Of a stretch of DNA of 64,000 nt, positions 62,797 to 64,000 are shown one piece after another (positions within the stretch are counted from its first letter, which is position 1; every line of letters starts with the position of its first letter). Location: NCBI RefSeq assembly GCF_022369455.1, contig NZ_CP059599.1:1640409-1704408 (forward strand), read 5' to 3'. The DNA comes from Campylobacter sp. RM5004. GTDB lineage: Bacteria; Campylobacterota; Campylobacteria; Campylobacterales; Campylobacteraceae. The notes below the pieces were generated by a model. That model did not search any database. It was not told the DNA's origin and saw only the letters and a program-made list of their open reading frames with translations. The translations under genes and the position numbers were made by a program.

Positions 62797-63936
62797 ATGA
62801 AAATATCGGCTAATTCTTATTCAACATATCAAACAAAGCAAATTTATAAAAAAGAAATTAATAACGAGATTAAAAAAATAGATGATAAAAAGGTAGGAGT
62901 TATATTAGGATACGGAGTTGATAAAGATGGCTTTTTTACAAGTGATTTTAACAAAGCCGCAGGAATTCCAGATAATTATAAAATCCACAGCGATACTTTA
63001 AAAAATCTAGTAGAAAATAACGAAAAATCATATTTGGCTCATAGACCATTTTATGAAATTGATATAGCAAAAAGCGTTGGAAATGCTTATAAAGTCTTAA
63101 GCCAAGTTGTAAGTGAGGACTTTTTAAACTCTAAAGAATTTTTTAATACCGAAGATATAAAGCAATTTCCACAAGGTTATATTCAAGCAAGGAGTGATGA
63201 AATCAAAATCAACAAAATTTTACATTCATCTGATGATTATGAAAATAATCACGGAATGACTTTTCAAAATGAACTTTACCAAACTCATCATCCCTTATTT
63301 TATTCTTTTGATAATAATGATAAAACCTTACCAAACACAAATGTTTTTCCACCTGACAATGTCAAGCAAGATCCTAGATTTAGTGGATATTTTGGTGATT
63401 ATGATGTAGCAAAGCAAAACTATATAAATGAAAATAGCGAAATATCAAAAGGTGGGCTTTTGATAGGTATATTAAAATCAAACCCAACTTTAATTGAAGG
63501 AGAAAGCACATATAAAGGTAAATTAAATGGTTATGATAGAAAAATTAGCTCGGCTACATTTTTTGCATTTGATAAAGCATTAGGAATGCAAGTAATGGCG
63601 AGGGGTGAAAATGGCTTTACGAGTGCTGAAGTTGAGCGTATGCCAAGATGGCTGAAAGATTATGTTCAATTAAATGCTTATGATAAACCATTAAGCCAAA
63701 GAAGTGCTATTTTAGGAAGTGCTAATTATACTAAAACCTTATATAGTCCTAATAGTGGATTTTTTAGTAGTAATAAAAAAGCTGAACAAAAACAAGCTGA
63801 TGAATTTATGAGAAAAATAAGAGAGTTAATGGGTATGGAAAATCCAAATAAAAACATTAGCGAATTAAATTATGATGAGTTTTTAAAACTAGCTTTTAGC
63901 TTTAATAAGGTTAAAGCGTTAGATATTAAAATTTAA
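62797..63936 (+). CDS. Cj0814-like flagellar-secreted-type protein (copy 2)
   Basis: A 379-residue soluble protein, paralogue of 39897-40970. The first ~125 residues closely match (including GVDKDGFFTSDFNKAAGIP and the EIDIAKSVGNAYKVLSQVV block, in part), while the remaining ~250 residues differ. No signal peptide. It has its own sigma-28 promoter, so it should be made with late flagellar genes and could leave through the flagellar export apparatus. Function unknown. Confidence 0.8.
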   Translation: MKISANSYSTYQTKQIYKKEINNEIKKIDDKKVGVILGYGVDKDGFFTSDFNKAAGIPDNYKIHSDTLKNLVENNEKSYLAHRPFYEIDIAKSVGNAYKVLSQVVSEDFLNSKEFFNTEDIKQFPQGYIQARSDEIKINKILHSSDDYENNHGMTFQNELYQTHHPLFYSFDNNDKTLPNTNVFPPDNVKQDPRFSGYFGDYDVAKQNYINENSEISKGGLLIGILKSNPTLIEGESTYKGKLNGYDRKISSATFFAFDKALGMQVMARGENGFTSAEVERMPRWLKDYVQLNAYDKPLSQRSAILGSANYTKTLYSPNSGFFSSNKKAEQKQADEFMRKIRELMGMENPNKNISELNYDEFLKLAFSFNKVKALDIKI

Positions 63937-63979
63937 TCCTATTTCGCAATTCTTTTTTAAGAATTTGAAATAGGAATTT
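63934..63979. repeat. dispersed motif, inverted pair at the window end
   Basis: Left arm 63934-63951 (AATCCTATTTCGCAATTC, slightly decayed) and intact right arm 63961-63979, at the stop of the secreted-protein gene. Confidence 0.87.
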
Positions 63980-64000
63980 GCTTATATTATTAGAATATAA

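Overview
This is a very AT-rich, gene-dense chromosomal window from a Campylobacter-type epsilonproteobacterium (Campylobacterota). The evidence is gene order that, from memory, matches C. jejuni blocks: fabZ-lpxA-clpX-mreB-mreC; bamD/fliW-proC; guaB-xseB-nitrilase-like-murC; nrdB-RDD-frr-secG-BI-1 facing carbonic anhydrase-mscS; chemoreceptor-DUF465-rpmB-rpe-dnaQ; and rplM-rpsI-cadF. A poly-G contingency tract supports this. The species cannot be fixed from sequence alone. No IS element, prophage, rRNA operon or CRISPR array was seen. One tRNA (Leu, CAA) is present.

Layout. 0-7.5 kb: envelope and cell-shape genes, then a phase-variable autotransporter with an 11-G tract. 7.5-13.4 kb: a six-gene minus-strand respiratory operon (Tat-exported flavoprotein, tetraheme cytochrome c, NapC-type quinol dehydrogenase, its own two-component system, and a cytoplasmic paralogue of the flavoprotein). 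13.7-23.5 kb: glutaminase, BamD, FliW, ProC, a sugar symporter and the guaB-murC operon. 23.6-28.5 kb: a fadL-fadD-AAA ATPase operon. 28.7-36.4 kb: pcm, nrdB, frr, secG, BI-1, carbonic anhydrase, MscS and a DASS transporter. 37-42.4 kb: an accessory locus encoding a periplasmic C39 (double-glycine) peptidase, a FapF-like outer-membrane barrel, two secreted proteins with identical Sec + double-glycine leaders and different cargo, and companions that look like flagellar-secreted proteins. 42.4-44.3 kb: dctA, an unlisted 30-residue membrane peptide and a rhodanese. 45-50.8 kb: two exported FecR-domain proteins with identical N-terminal 232 residues and different C-termini, behind a TPR/beta-barrel outer-membrane protein. 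51-64 kb: tRNA-Leu, a CZB chemoreceptor, a K+ channel, housekeeping genes, two tandem Na+ symporters, ribosomal genes, cadF-like, an amino-acid permease and a second flagellar-type secreted protein with a sigma-28 promoter.

Two themes tie the window together. First, an 18-bp motif (GAATTTGAAWTMGGAATT) recurs about every 2-3 kb. It is mostly an inverted pair forming a hairpin at gene ends, sometimes a single arm, and sometimes lies inside genes. It resembles the organisation of DNA uptake sequences and is dense in RAATTY, the methylation motif that licenses DNA uptake in C. jejuni. Second, several exported-protein families are built as constant module plus variable module, and the boundaries of the duplicated blocks coincide with copies of that motif.

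The best candidate for an undescribed system is the 37-42 kb locus: Sec export, then periplasmic C39 cleavage at a double glycine, then a FapF-like barrel, serving swappable cargo.
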